Below are positions 27,237 through 39,785 of a stretch of DNA of 64,000 nt, piece by piece (positions within the stretch are counted from its first letter, which is position 1; every line of letters begins with the position of its first letter). Location of the stretch: NCBI RefSeq assembly GCF_022539315.1, contig NC_066313.1, forward strand, positions 72,233,934 through 72,297,933, read 5' to 3'. The stretch is from Serinus canaria (lineage: Eukaryota > Chordata > Aves > Passeriformes > Fringillidae). Under the pieces are notes generated by a model. That model was not told where the DNA came from. It saw only the letters and a program-made list of their open reading frames with translations, and did no database searches. Position numbers and translations under genes: made by a program.

Positions 27237-28356
27237 TCTGCCTGTATTTAACATCACTGTTTGGACAGTATTAACTGCACTTCATGCTTTTCTTTACTTT
27301 GTTCTTACAGTCCTATTTAAAAATGAATGTGAAAAAATAAATACATGAAAACTTGTAAAACTTGAAATAAAAGTTACTGAGTTGAAGCCATTCAGTGTAT
27401 AAAATGGGTTAATATTTGTAGTATGTCTTTCTGTGTTTCTTTTCTCAACTCTAAGCCAAGTTTCTTTTTGATCCATATATTGCTTCATTGCCTTCTCAGG
27501 CAGATCTAGGGAATTCCTCAATGTAAACACTCTTTTCTGTTTTGAAAGCTGATGTTTTTTCTTACTTGCAAATCATAGATCAAGTCAGAAGGGGATGTTT
27601 TTCCAGTATATTTAAATGCTTTATTGAACACTACTCTGTGTATTTAAGGATTACCACCTAAAGTGTGAAATGCAAGTTTGTCCATTCAGGCTTTATTCAT
27701 TATCTAGTTCTTGAGGCTCAGCAAGGGATTATCCATCAGTTCCTGAGGAAAGCAGTTCTTGACCATACCAATTGCCAGACCAAACAGCACTGTTCAAAGT
27801 CATGTTCTGCTGTGTGTTTGGAACATCTGCTTCCTCTGGAAGACACAAAATAAAAACTGAGTTATTAAGTTGTAATAGAATTGAGAGTTGTAGAAATGAA
27901 GACTTGTTTATATTGTTTAGTATTTTGCTCATCCATTTAGGATGGTAAGAGGAATGGCTTGGAGTTACTGAGAGCATTCAGCTGTTTCTTGCAACTTGCA
28001 GAATGAGTCATCAGATGAGAGAGCTCATGGATTTATATACATAGACAGATACAATAGGACTTTTCTGTATTTTGTAACTTAACACAGCTTACAGTTATTT
28101 CCTGAACTTTTCTTAGGTTGTGTTTAATGTAACCTGCAAAGAAAATATGGATTATTAATTGTGTTGTAACATTACATGTAAGGTGCTTCCCTATATAGAA
28201 TAGACAGTTGTCATAGTTGTGAGAAGTTTTTCTCTTCAAAAATTCTGACACAAAAATTAATTTGGGATATTTGTAAGTTGTCTTAATATAATTTTTTTAT
28301 GTTCTTACTCTATTTTCTTATTTTTTAACCTTAAAATATTGATTGATTTATTGCAG

Positions 28357-29051
28357 AAACCTTTGAAATGCTCATCAGACTGGCTGAGAATTACACCAGC
28401 ACACTTTTCTGCAATGCTTACAGAAACATGGCTGCTGAGGCTGCTGTGCACGTGCAGGAGTTTTTCACAGATGTTGGGCTCTTCTTATTTGGCACAGACG
28501 CCAGCACAGAGGAATTTGTGAACAGATTTTTTGACACCCTGTTTCCAGTAGTCTACAACCATGTAATTAACCCTGGTCCGACTGACATCTCCTTGGAGTA
28601 CGCGGAGTGCCTCCGAGCGGCGAGAAGAGACCTCAGGCCCTTTGGCAACGTTCCCAAAAAGGCCGTAGGACAGATGGGAAGATCACTCTTACCCAGCCGG
28701 ACTTTCCTGCAGGCTCTGAATTTGGGGGTTGAACTGATCAATGCGACAGATCACCTGCACTTCTCCAGAGACTGCAGCAGAGCTTTGCTGAGAATGCAGT
28801 ACTGCCCCCACTGCCAGGGGCTGATGCTGAGCAAGCCCTGCCTGGGCTACTGCCTCAGCATCATCCGGGGCTGCCTGGCTGCCCTAGCAGAAGTTGATCT
28901 CCACTGGCAGAAGTACATCCAGGCCCTGGAGGAGCTCTCAGGAGCCCTGAGTGGAGCACATGGCATCGAGCACGTGCTGCTGAACTTCCATTCCCTTGTC
29001 CACGACGCTCTGGTACAGGCTCGGATCAATGGGCCAGAGTTATCTGAGCAG
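28357..29051 (+). CDS. GPC5: Glypican-5, internal coding exon (probably exon 3)
   Basis: Encodes 231 full codons of a glypican core, starting TFEMLIRLAENYTSTLF and ending NGPELSEQ. Glypicans are GPI-anchored heparan-sulfate proteoglycans of the cell surface that modulate growth-factor signalling such as Hedgehog, Wnt and FGF. Visible glypican marks are EFFTDVGLFLFG, LLPSRTFLQALNLG, the motif YCPHCQGL, PCLGYC and GHGIEHVLLNFH-like sequence near the end (here AHGIEHVLLNFHSLVHDA). There are eight cysteines and two N-glycosylation sequons (NYT, NAT). The paralogue call rests on remembered GPC5 sequence: YCPHC and VLLNFH fit GPC5 better than GPC3. The acceptor is TTTATTGCAG before 28357, and two bases (AA) complete a codon split by intron 2. 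The donor is CAG/GTAAGA at 29052, phase 0. The exon is clearly richer in G+C than its introns. Reading past the donor meets a stop five codons after it. No frameshift or stop is seen. Confidence 0.93.
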
Positions 29052-29762
29052 GTAAGATGCTGGTTTTAGCCACACTCAGGGCAAACATGAAAGTAGGAAA
29101 GGTATCACTGATAGCTGTTATTTGTTTGGCCATTTTTATGGTGAGATACACATTTGTATCTGAGTTCAGCCTTAATTGATTAAGCAGTTTCTGGGAGCAT
29201 AAAAGATACTTTTCATGAGCATAAGGAAATTGTTTCGTTGTTATCTTATGTGCACATTATGATAAATGTAAACAATCCTTATTTTAGATACCAGTGGCCT
29301 GCCTTAAAGAACCCATGACTTTGCATATATTATTTCCATAATTTTGGAAATTGGTATGTTCCAGAGGAAGCAGCACAATTAATTTGTAACATTAAATAAG
29401 TCCTTTCTTACACTGAAGAGAAAAACAAAAAGTTGTGTGAGAGCTCTGTTAGCTGTGAATGTGTGAAGAATTTTAGCATACTGCTATGGAAAGTGGACAT
29501 TATTTAACTACACTTTAGGGAAAAAAGCTAGTATATATGGTAATTTATAAGGATAACTACCAAAATCCAAATTTTTCCTGTATTATATTTAATCCACATT
29601 TGTTCTCTATATTATTACATGCAAAATATGCCACTGAGAGTGGCATATTCTGTATTAAGTATTGGATTGGATAGCTTGGTTTGGGGAGATGCCTTTAGTT
29701 TTATAGTACACCCTAAAGAGACTGTCTGGGTGTCCCTGTACTGTGACATCAGTGAGGTGCAG

Positions 29763-29794
29763 CTAATATCAGAAATACCTAATATCAGAAATAG
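29763..29794 (+). repeat. 16-bp tandem duplication
   Basis: CTAATATCAGAAATA at 29763 and again at 29779, in the early part of intron 3. Confidence 0.95.
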
Positions 29795-32700
29795 AGGTTT
29801 CTTCATTTCCTTCTAAGACCCAGAGTCTAATAAAATGGGTTCTCCATCCTGCTGCAATCTGTGAATAACAGGGTTCATTTCTACAGATTTCCCACTATAT
29901 CTGCTTTGTACCAGCCAGCTTCACGAGCCATAATATCCTGCTGCTCAGCTTCCTTGAGGAAGGCTGTAATTTTTTTGTAAAAGGGTTTTTCACTGACATT
30001 TTTACTCAAAAGTGGTTCACTGATGTCTCTCTAATTCACAAGTTATTTCAGATCTACAGTTGTCTTTTTTGGAAAATAACCTGTAGCTCCTTTGATTTCT
30101 GTGGGATCTTCTTTGCCTACCATTTCCAGGAACAAGCTAGAACAAGCAAGTAAAAGTTCAAGGGAAGGACTTGTGTTTCCTACTTCATTCTGTGTCATTT
30201 AATTTGAAAAGTTTTAGACTTGGATTTTCAACAGTGAATTATCATTGGCCCAGACTTCAAAATCTCTCAGCAAACTTGTGTTTTCGAAATGAAAGTTTTT
30301 ACAGTCCAAAATAGTATATTTCACTGAATTTTAGTAAAAAATTAAATGGGTCAAGAGCCCTCCACTTAGTGTGTTTGCTTAATGAAAATTCATATTGATC
30401 CAAACTAAAGTGCTTTATTTTGATATTCCTGAAAACTCCATGCCTTCCTTCTCCCCATCCTTCATTCAGTGTAGGGGATACTAAAATTTCTTATGTAATG
30501 ATATTTGTTGCTGATGTGCTTGTTCGAAGATCATATTTTTACTAATGCTACATTAAAATCATCCGTGATTTTAATGTGATGTGTGTCTAGAAGCATTTCC
30601 CAGCTTCAAAACCCACATACTTCATTTTTGACTCCAACTGCACCAGACCTAGACATCTCTTTTACCTAATTTCTCTGTCATAATTGACCAGTCCTTTCTC
30701 TTTTTGATCACTAATTTGGTCAATTAGGACTATAATGTGATGATCCCTTGAAACATGAGGATCTAGTCAGTATATTTCATATTTCCCCATTTATTAGGTG
30801 TCAAGACCAAATTCTGACATGCAATAAATATAGCATTTCAGCTTTAAGAGGCAGAGGACAGGAACTTCATTGAAATTGGCTCATTAATATTTATTTTATC
30901 TTCAGAGTGACTCATGAACTGTTTCAGGTTTTGATAAGCAATTAATGCATCAGTGACTCTAACAGACAGGGAAAAGATGATTATGAGCAAGCAAATAATG
31001 GTTTGCTTAGGCACGCAGCAGTCTGCAGTTTTAAAAGAGAATTTCATTACTTTTTGTGAGTTTTAAAGAAGTGAACAGAGAAAAAAAATTGAATCTTTGG
31101 AAGTATCATATATAATTATGCAAGTGTCAATGTGAGAATCTGTAGAGTAACCTGTTTAATGATATATGTAGCTGAGTAGTCTTTTTATTCATTCATGGCT
31201 ATGTTTGTGTAAATAGCCATATGTAAAGGATTTTTTCTAACAGTTTGCAGGAGTATTTAAATCTGATGTATATTCATGCTCTAAGCTCTGTGTGCTGTGG
31301 AAAGAACACTAATGCCTATATAGCATGGCTTCCTTTTACAAAACTCTTTTTTTCTAGTAATTTACAGCTTGTTCCATTTTCTGCTCGGGTCTTCAGAGCA
31401 GTGCCAACTCTGTGTCCATCTGGAATTTATCTTTCACTTTCTTCTTACTGTTTCAAAATCACCCTTAATTCTGCCTCCCACAGCTCTGCTGACTGACAAA
31501 TAAATCAGCACCTGTTAATCATCTCGATACCTGTGCATTATTTGATGCTATTCTGTAGTGGATATGTGTGGGCTGTGCAACTATTCGTGTATTTCTGTAT
31601 TTTCACACCTACATATTGTCATATATTTAATGCCATTTCTGTTCCTGAAGTCTGTATATGTCCATATATTGCTCAGTGCATAGTGTACCCTATGGTTTTT
31701 AGCTGGAACAGAAATTTTTTAGCAAACATCTGTGTGAATGCTCGTGCAGATATAGTGTAATAGAGGTTTAAGAGAGCTCCACCATACAAAACAGGAACAG
31801 TTGCATTATTAGGATAATCTGAAGAAGAGGTTATGTAATTCTTGTCATTCTTACACTCTGGATAACTGCTAAAAGTGCCCATTGTTACAGAGCACCTTGC
31901 AGACTCATCCTGTGCTTCTTTTGTGCCCAGACAGAGTTGGCACATGCTGGTCTCTGAGCTTGTGTATAGCCAGGGAAATCCCTGTGGAGGGCACTGTACA
32001 GCCTGATGAATGCACAAGAACTTTATGGCACATTTAAGCCTTACATACATGTCAAAAACCCCAAACCAAACCAAAATACCACAACAAACTAAAAACCAAG
32101 CAAAAAAATCCATGGAAATTTTTTTACAAGTTATAATAAATTGTTTCATGTCACCCCCATTCTGTTATTGAAACCACTGATAATGTTAGGACAGAAGGAC
32201 AAAGAGATATTTCAGCAAGATTTACAAAGTTTTGCTGTGGATGGAGCCTGCTATCCCCAGCATAGGAGCATTTTCCCACTCCCTTTGTGTGTGGATTAAT
32301 GTCACCACCCCAGGCCGTGGAAGACACACTCCGTGTCACTTACAATGGGATTCAACAGCACTTTAATCCAGTGTCACCCTGGATTGCCCAAGTCCTGCTC
32401 TGGCACTGTCTTCAGCTCTCTGCTCCCACCTTTTTGCCTCTGTGCCTGCTGCCCTGGCTGCTGAAAGTCATGCTGGTTGAGGGAGTGTCTGTGCTCTTAA
32501 AGTTTCATTTTGCTGTTTGAAGACTTGTGCTGCTGCACATTGGGTAACCTGCAAGGGAGAGGTTCATTGGAGTGGAACAAACAGAGGACCTGAGAGCAGT
32601 GGAAATGAGTATGAGGTTGGGCAAAAAATGAAGGAAAAGGGGAAAGGAAAAGGAGAAAAGAGAAAACTAAAATTCACAGGACTTTGTAGTTAAATCTTCC

Positions 32701-33344
32701 CTGCAAAATTTGCATATGAATTTTGTTCTTGATTCCCAAAAGATCAATGGTGTCTGAGTTTAAAATTGAATAAAAAGAGATGAAAAAGAATATTGATTAG
32801 TTGTTCATTGGCTATTCTGAGCACTGATGATTTTGGGATCTGAAGGAAAACGAAGTATGTGACCATGATACTAAAAGATACACATGCATATAAAAATGTG
32901 GGAATCCAAAACAGAAAAAAAGATCACAAAAATTCTGGCATTTCCTTATTTTGAAAGTGAGGAATCTGTGCTGCAGGTTTGGTAAAATTCTTGAATGTGT
33001 TTTTTATATATAAGCCTAGAAAAATTTAGAATAGGATTTTCAAAAGTGCTGTGTCTTCCCTATGTTCTAAGAAATTTCCAAACAGTTGGAGACAACAAAA
33101 ATACCAGTATATTCAAATATTGTGGAAGCTCTCAATACATTCTTCTCAGTCTAATCCTGAAAGAATATCTAAGTTATGTGTCTTCTAAAAACTAGGCATA
33201 ATTATATTCTATTAAGAGAGACTTTTGTCTTGTTATTTTTTTTTTTTTTTAATCAGCTGTCTAATATTGGAAAGAAAGTAAGATCTTTCTTGGGGCATAA
33301 AATGCTAATAGAAAAAAGAATTTAATAAACTTTATTTTGAGCCT

Positions 33345-34578
33345 TATATGAGACAGGAAAATACAAGTCAGTCAGCCTTTCCATCCCTGGAAAGGTGATG
33401 GAGTAACTAATCCTAGAAACTATATTCCAAACAAATGGAGAAAAAGTGGATTGGGAGTAATGGTTAACCAACTTGACATCCTTAATAGGACAGCCAGATT
33501 GATAGGGTATGGGCAGGGCATTGGATAATTTACCAAAGCCTTTGAGTCTGTCTCCTACAATATCCTTAAGTATAAACTGTCAATATGCACAGTGAGGAAG
33601 ACTGAAAAATGTGGGCTCAAAGGATTGTCACCAGTAGCACAAAGTACAGCTGGAGGCAAGTCATCAGTGGTCTGACCCCCAGGGGCTGATACTGGGGCAG
33701 ATACTCTTTAATGTCTTCATTAATGGACAGGGTGATGGAACAGTTTACCCTGGGCAAGTTTGCAGACAGATCAAAACTGGGAGGAGCAGCTGATACACCA
33801 AATGGTTGTTCCATTCAGAGGAACAGACTAAAGAATTGATCTGAGGGGAATCTGATGAAGTTAACAAAAGGAAAAGTCTTGTACCTGGGGAGGAATAATC
33901 CCATGCATCAACAGCTGCTGGAGGCTGACTGACTGGGAAGCAGCTTTGGAAGTAAGGGCATGAGGCTCCTGGAGGACACCAAGCTGAACATGAGAAATGC
34001 ACCTCAAAAGAAGGCTAACAATCTCTTGGATTTCATTAGGAAAAGTGCTGCCAGCAGTTTGAGGGAGGTGATCCACTGAAGCACTGCTGAGACCACATCT
34101 GAGGTGCTCTGTCCAGTTCTGGACCGCCCAGTGTGAGAAAGTTACGGAGTGTCTGAAGTGAGGTCAGCCGCAAAGATGAATATGAGACTGGAGCATCTTC
34201 CATGTGTGGAAAGGCTGAGAGATACATAGGTATATATATAGAATATTCCATATGTGGGGCTGTTGAGCCTGGAGACGAAGAGGCTCAGGGGGAATCTTAT
34301 CAATGTGGATAAATACATGGTAAAAGCCACTAAAGAGGACAAAGTCAAGCTATTTTCAGCCTTGCTCACTGGCTGGACAAGAGGCAATGGGCAGCAATCA
34401 TAACCCATGAAATTGCACGGAATGGGTTGTCCAGAGAGATTTTGGAGTTTACTTTGGAAAATAGTCAAAACCCAATTAGTATGAACCTGGACAACCAGCT
34501 GTATCTGACCCTTATTGAATAGGGATGTTAGACTATACGACCTCAAAAAATCCCTGCTAAATAAATCTGATTCTGTGA
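33345..34578 (+). mobile_element. CR1 LINE, 1.2-kb 3' copy (RT ORF end plus 3' UTR)
   Basis: Colinear with the CR1 ORF2 C-terminal half: CCCTGGAAAGGTGATGGAG at 33386, TTAACCAACTTGACATCCTT near 33464, CCCCCAGGGGCTGATACTGG near 33677, TTTGCAGACAGATCAAAACTGGG near 33759, GGAGGAATAATCCCATGCATC near 33889 and CTCAGGGGGAATCTTATCAA near 34285. It ends near GATTCTGTGAAA. Multiple frameshifts and small deletions mean it cannot move. An extra AT-rich stretch of about 30 bp (around 34216-34255) interrupts the usual sequence. The direction is the same as GPC5. Confidence 0.9.
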
Positions 34579-35363
34579 AATGGTTTAGAAGGTAGGTGCA
34601 TCAGGGGAATATTCTTACTAAGGAGCCAACCATCTTTTACTCAGATGGTAAAAGAGCTGTGGTGGGATAGGACCTGCATGAAGGATCATGGACAGGGCAG
34701 GAACATATCCTGTTCATGGTGTGCTTATAGTGCAGGATGTGGGCACTGGCTTCATCTTGTGGCTGGTGAACATTGCCATGCAAGCATGTTGCTAAAACTG
34801 AATATTCACAAGTCTGTACTGTCTATTTATTTCACAGATCTTTGGTCAAAGCAAAAGAATGAATTACTCTTTATACAGTCTCTAAGCGTGGATAAAATTC
34901 CCCACAACAGGATGATAAAATTTGAGACTAATGGAGTGATAGCCTGGAGGTTCTCAAAGGAAGTGGTAGCCAAGCTGCCACTCAACAGTAGTACTTTGGT
35001 TCTCAAGAGAAGTGGAGGTGTTGGTGATAAGCTATGGAGGAAAAATGATCTTTGGTTTAGAGCTTGGACAGATACTACCTGAATTTGACATTGTGGGAAA
35101 ATTAATTACATTGTTCCTGTCACCAAACTATCTATATGGTCTTAGCCTTGTATTTCTTTAACTTTCAGCAAGTGTGTGTTCCCATTACCAATTTGTAAAA
35201 CACAACCCCCAAGTGAGTCACTTGCCATAAATTTCTTTCATACTTAAAAAAAGACCAAAAAACCCCCAAACCCCTTTCATTTTCAGCAAAGCCGATTTTG
35301 GAATAAAATTGTGGAATTCTGCCTGATGCTTTTGGCATATGACTGTGCCATCATAACATTGCT

Positions 35364-35404
35364 GAATTTAAATTACTTGATACATTGATGAATTTAAATT
35401 ACTT
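35364..35404 (+). repeat. 15-bp direct repeat, period 26
   Basis: GAATTTAAATTACTT at 35364-35378 and 35390-35404. Confidence 0.95.
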
Positions 35405-38400
35405 CACAAGATCAATAGAAACTGATTTCTGAAAACTGCTGAACAGTAATTGGATCTAAAGTCTAATACAATTGTGTTAGAAAAGAAGATTCCTGCTTCA
35501 GCTAACACAGAATTAAGACCATCACCTTCCCTTTTTCTCCATTCAGATATGCATCCAGCCATAGCTGTGAAAAACTGTACTGCTTGTATGATACAGTTTG
35601 GCATGTTTTTTATACATCTATCATTTTTTTAATGTAACATGAAGTAAGCCTATTGCACTCATGACCTCCATCAAATTCAGATTCTTCAGGTGGTGTATTT
35701 CACTTCCCCATTGTTTCATCATGGAAAAGCTCCTTGCATTTATCAAAAAGTTTTCTTCTGGAGCTAAGCTGGGTTTTGTTCATCAGAAAAGAGATTGGAG
35801 AACTTTGAAAACAAAACAAAAATCACCAAATAAAGTGTTTATGGTTTGTTTCTAACTAATGAGAAGTTGTTTTCATTAAATGGTAGACTTTATTCGTACC
35901 TGAACATTCTTAGCAATTGGGCAGCTCTTTCCATCTTATTTTGTTTGATCCATCCTTTCTATGTATTTCAGCAGCTTGCATTTACTGAGGTCTGAAGTAT
36001 TACTGTTATTTCTGGTATTTTTACCACACATTATATATTATACTATGCTGATTTTTTGTCACTGAAATCAGTGTTTATCCAATAACAAGAAGATACCTGC
36101 TACAACATTTAACATAAAAATCGTGGCAATCACAAGTCAGAGTATTTTGGGTGTTGGAATGGCAGTTGTATGCCTAATGTTGCTGGATTATCCTCAAAAC
36201 TGGTATCTTTTTACAGTGCAGTTGTTCTACTTTTTTCTAATGTGTAGAAACAGGGTCTGAAATCGTGCACAGAATATTGGCAGAGGTAATAATACATGCA
36301 TAGTTATGTGCACATTGTGGAAAAATGGGTGTTAGGGTTATGATCTACTCCTTTGATATATCCAGGTATTTTACACAAATGCAAATTGGAAAGACAAAAT
36401 ATTTACACGTTGCTGGACATACACTTGATAATATCCTGGTTGTCTTTTATTCTAAGGTTTATGATACACAGGGAGATGTGTGGGGCATACTGGAAGCACT
36501 TGTTTCCATCAAGAACTTTTTAAACATAATAGCAGAACATGAAACCATGAAACCACAAAACCACGGCTGTCTAAACAAAATCAGTTGCTATGTTCTTTAG
36601 CTTCTCAGAATTTAAATATATGGTATCTCAGCTTTTGGTCCCACTTTCAAGGTACATCCTTTTCTATGCCTCTTCTTTTTTTTCAAATTTTCTTTTTTTA
36701 AATGGAAATGACAGAGGACATATTTCTCACCTTCAGTGAGAAGACATTCAAATCCAGTGTCAAGTTCATGTCTCACACTTCTCTGAAAAGTGTTTTTTAA
36801 AAATTCATTTGCTGAATTGCCCAGATTCCTCCTCTGTGCCTCCCACAGTGGAGTTACTTGAATGGGCTGCAGTTGCACTGGCAACAATCTCCAGTCTCTG
36901 AGACCCCTGCAGTACCTGGGGGACTGAGGGGTAGTGGAAGAGCTGGAAGTGAAGGAATGAGATTTACCTTGAGATGGAGAGAGAAGATAGGCAGAGGGTG
37001 TTTCTAGTCTGAACTTTATTTCCCACCATTGCAATATCTTTTTAATTGCAATATATTAGTTAGTCTTCCCCAAACTGAGGCTCTTTTGGCCATGGCATTA
37101 ATTGGTGAGTGATGTCCTTGTCTTAATCTCGACCCATAAGATTTTTCTTATTTCTCTCCCTTTATTCTTTAGAGGAGGGGGAGTGAGAGAGCAGCTGGGC
37201 GGGCCTTTGGCTTTTAGCCTAGTCCAACCCACTGCAGTTACCAACACACATGCATGGCTCTGGCAAGCAATGCTGAGTAGTGCAGGTTTGCATGAGATAT
37301 GTTCAATCCAGACTGCTAAGTAAATAATGTAGGAGCATATAATGGTGTGCATTATGCATTCATATTTAATGTGTTTTGAATGAACCTGCTTCACAATTTG
37401 AAATTATTGAAACTTGTTTAATTTTGCTGCATTTTTTTTTTAAAGATTGAGATCTTGCATGCCAGGAAAGCATAGGATCTTTAATATGTTTTCCCCTTTT
37501 AATCTTTTTTAGTAACAGAAGATTAGGCAAAATTTGGGCAAAATGCACTGATCTGAAATGGCTTTTCGCTTTCCACTGACTGCATGGAGACTCAGAGGTC
37601 TGAAAAATGCAGAGTGAGAAGTCTGGGCTGCCACCATGGTCTGGGTTTAGGTGATATGATAGATATCTAAGTCTGCGTTGGCACAATGGCAGGTTTGCTT
37701 CAATGTGCCTACTGGGCACTTGGACTGAAGGTGGGAAAGATTCTCTAAGAGGCTGAAAGTACTGCAATCTCATTCTTCATATTTGCGAAAAGAGAAGGAA
37801 GGAGACTTTTCACTCCTTCTCCAAAGCTGAGTAGAAGGCAAGAACAAGTGTAAAGAAGAACCCTAACAATCCTTTCTGTGAGCTGTGTGTGTGTTTTTTC
37901 TCTCCTCTTCATTTTTTATTGTGAAACAGAGTGACTTCAGGAAGAGAGAGGTACTGAGTTGAGCAGACTTCTGGGATCTCAGCTGGTTTTAAATCGCTAC
38001 CAACTCTTTGTAAGGGAAAAACTTTTTTCAGGGCAAATCCAGAGATTTTGAAGCAATTGAGCTTTCTGGACTGTTTTGGTCCCTGACATCATATGAACAT
38101 GTATGAATAAATGCCTGTCTTTTACGTTACAAAAGATCTTCAAGGAAAACTGTTTTTCCCAGGTACAAAGAAGAGAGTGAGGAGGCACTGAAACACGTAA
38201 TATAGAGCTACAGGAAGCAGAAACATTGATCTTGTAAGCTGCAGTTTGGAATGGGGAAGAAACACGGAGGTTCTCTGAAATACTAACTGGATAGTGGGTT
38301 TTTCCCTGCTTTTTTTCTGACTTTTTTGATTCTTATTATCTTGAAAAGAAAGAGTTATTGACAGTGTCTAATGCTAAATGAAATAATGTATTATGACTGT

Positions 38401-39629
38401 TATTGAAGTGAACATGATTTTATTAGCTTACAGAATTTTGCTAACGAAAGTGCTCTGCTCACAATTTTGGAACATAAATTGCAGTCTGCATTAAAGTGTA
38501 AACATGTTGTGCAGATATGCTGATGCAGTCAGCTTGGTTTGCTTTCGTTAATTCTTTATGTATTGTAATATTAAATGTATTTTTTGGTTTCAGTGAGGTA
38601 TGTGCCTGATAAAGGCACCCAGTTCTGCTTTCATTGACAATCGCAATTCTACTGAATCTCTTTTGGTTTACACAGGTGACCCTGGATAATTTTAGACCTA
38701 GATTTAAAGAACAATTCTGCCTGTATCCTATAAGACAGCACAATGTTCGCCCTGTGTGTCAGGGCTGTATTTGCTGGGCACACAGAAATATGGAGTAATA
38801 AAGTATATTTGAACCACATGAAAGCACAAATAAATCAGTCAAACTACACACAAGCAGCTGATCTTTGGAAAGGGCTACTGTCGGTTTTTTTATAATTATT
38901 TTTGGGAGGAGAACCACAGAGTGTTTTCACTGAACATGAATGGAACACCTTGGCATCCTCTGAAGCAGACTTGGATCGGGAGAGCTGGCAGCCTCTCATA
39001 AGAAGCAGTTTTTGTTGAACTGCCTTTGAGGAGTTTGAACTGGCAGTGCTGTGTTCTGGCTACAGGGTAACTTGGCTGAGAACATTTGGATTTCCCCTGA
39101 CATTAAGTCATTTAAAGTAAAAAAAAAAAAAAAAAGAAAAAAAAATTTCCTTCCCTTCCAGCTCCATTCAGGAGGAGAAACTATTTTTACTGCCAGACTT
39201 GCTGAGTGTTAGTCCCTCATGAATGGAGCACCAGAACTAAAACCATTTACAATTTTAGTGATTAAAGACCAGAAGATACAAATTAAAAGTATATTAAGTA
39301 GCTCATATTTAATGGGCTCTTAGATTTCATTTTGCAATCCCCAACATGCAAAATTATGAAGGAAAGCAGAGATAATTAAACATTGATAAGATATGAGCAC
39401 AGAGCTCTCAAGAACTTGGACAGGATTACTGATTTTGATAAATGTAGTAGGAGGAGGAGGATATGCTTCTCAGTCATGTGAAAGTTGGGGACTGTGACTC
39501 CTAGAATCCAACAGCTTGAACAGCTGTCTTTTACAAAACCATATGCGAAAATTCTGATTATAAAAAGCTGGTTTGCAAACTCTTTGCATTTTTGTCTCTT
39601 TCCTTGGTCTTGACTGAAGATTTTGTAGA

Positions 39630-39785
39630 CTCACAGAATGGTTTGCATTGCAAGGGACTTTAAAGATCAACTAGTTCCACCCCTCTGCTATTGACAGGGA
39701 CTCTTTCCACCAGACAAGATGTTGGAGGTCCAATCCAGCCTGGCATTGAATATTTCCAGGGATGGGGCATTTCTCCATGGCAGTG
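39630..39785 (-). mobile_element. CR1 LINE 3' tail
   Basis: On + it reads CTCACAGAATGGTTTGCATTG, then AAGATCAACTAGTTCCACCCC, GACTCTTTCCACCAGACAAG and ATTTCCAGGGATGGGGCATTT, the reverse complement of the CR1 3' UTR. Similarity fades after about 39785, though a diverged continuation to 39900 is possible. Confidence 0.85.

Larger units (their letters stand above)
1..28356 (+). other. GPC5 intron 2 (3' part): overview
   Basis: Noncoding stretch before exon 3. No further GPC5 exon, RNA gene or foreign gene was recognised. Repeats listed separately lie at 300-750, 4724-4865, 7320-9130, 9458-9535, 14121-14150, 18141-18350, 21511-21612, 26173-26917 and 27195-27236. Nothing recognisable was seen in roughly 750-4720, 4870-7300, 9540-14100, 14150-16230, 18350-20500, 20540-21500, 21620-26160 and 27240-28350, beyond AT-rich sequence with short A or T runs. 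Open frames there are 60-110 codons long, lack family resemblance and overlap on both strands, as expected by chance. That this is intron 2 is inferred from the known GPC5 exon order. Confidence 0.8.

Noticed and set aside
31673..32149. 158-codon minus-strand frame
   Set aside because: Unremarkable AT-rich sequence with no domain, splice context or resemblance to known proteins.
34142..34546. 134-codon minus-strand frame
   Set aside because: Antisense of the 33.3-34.6 kb CR1 copy.
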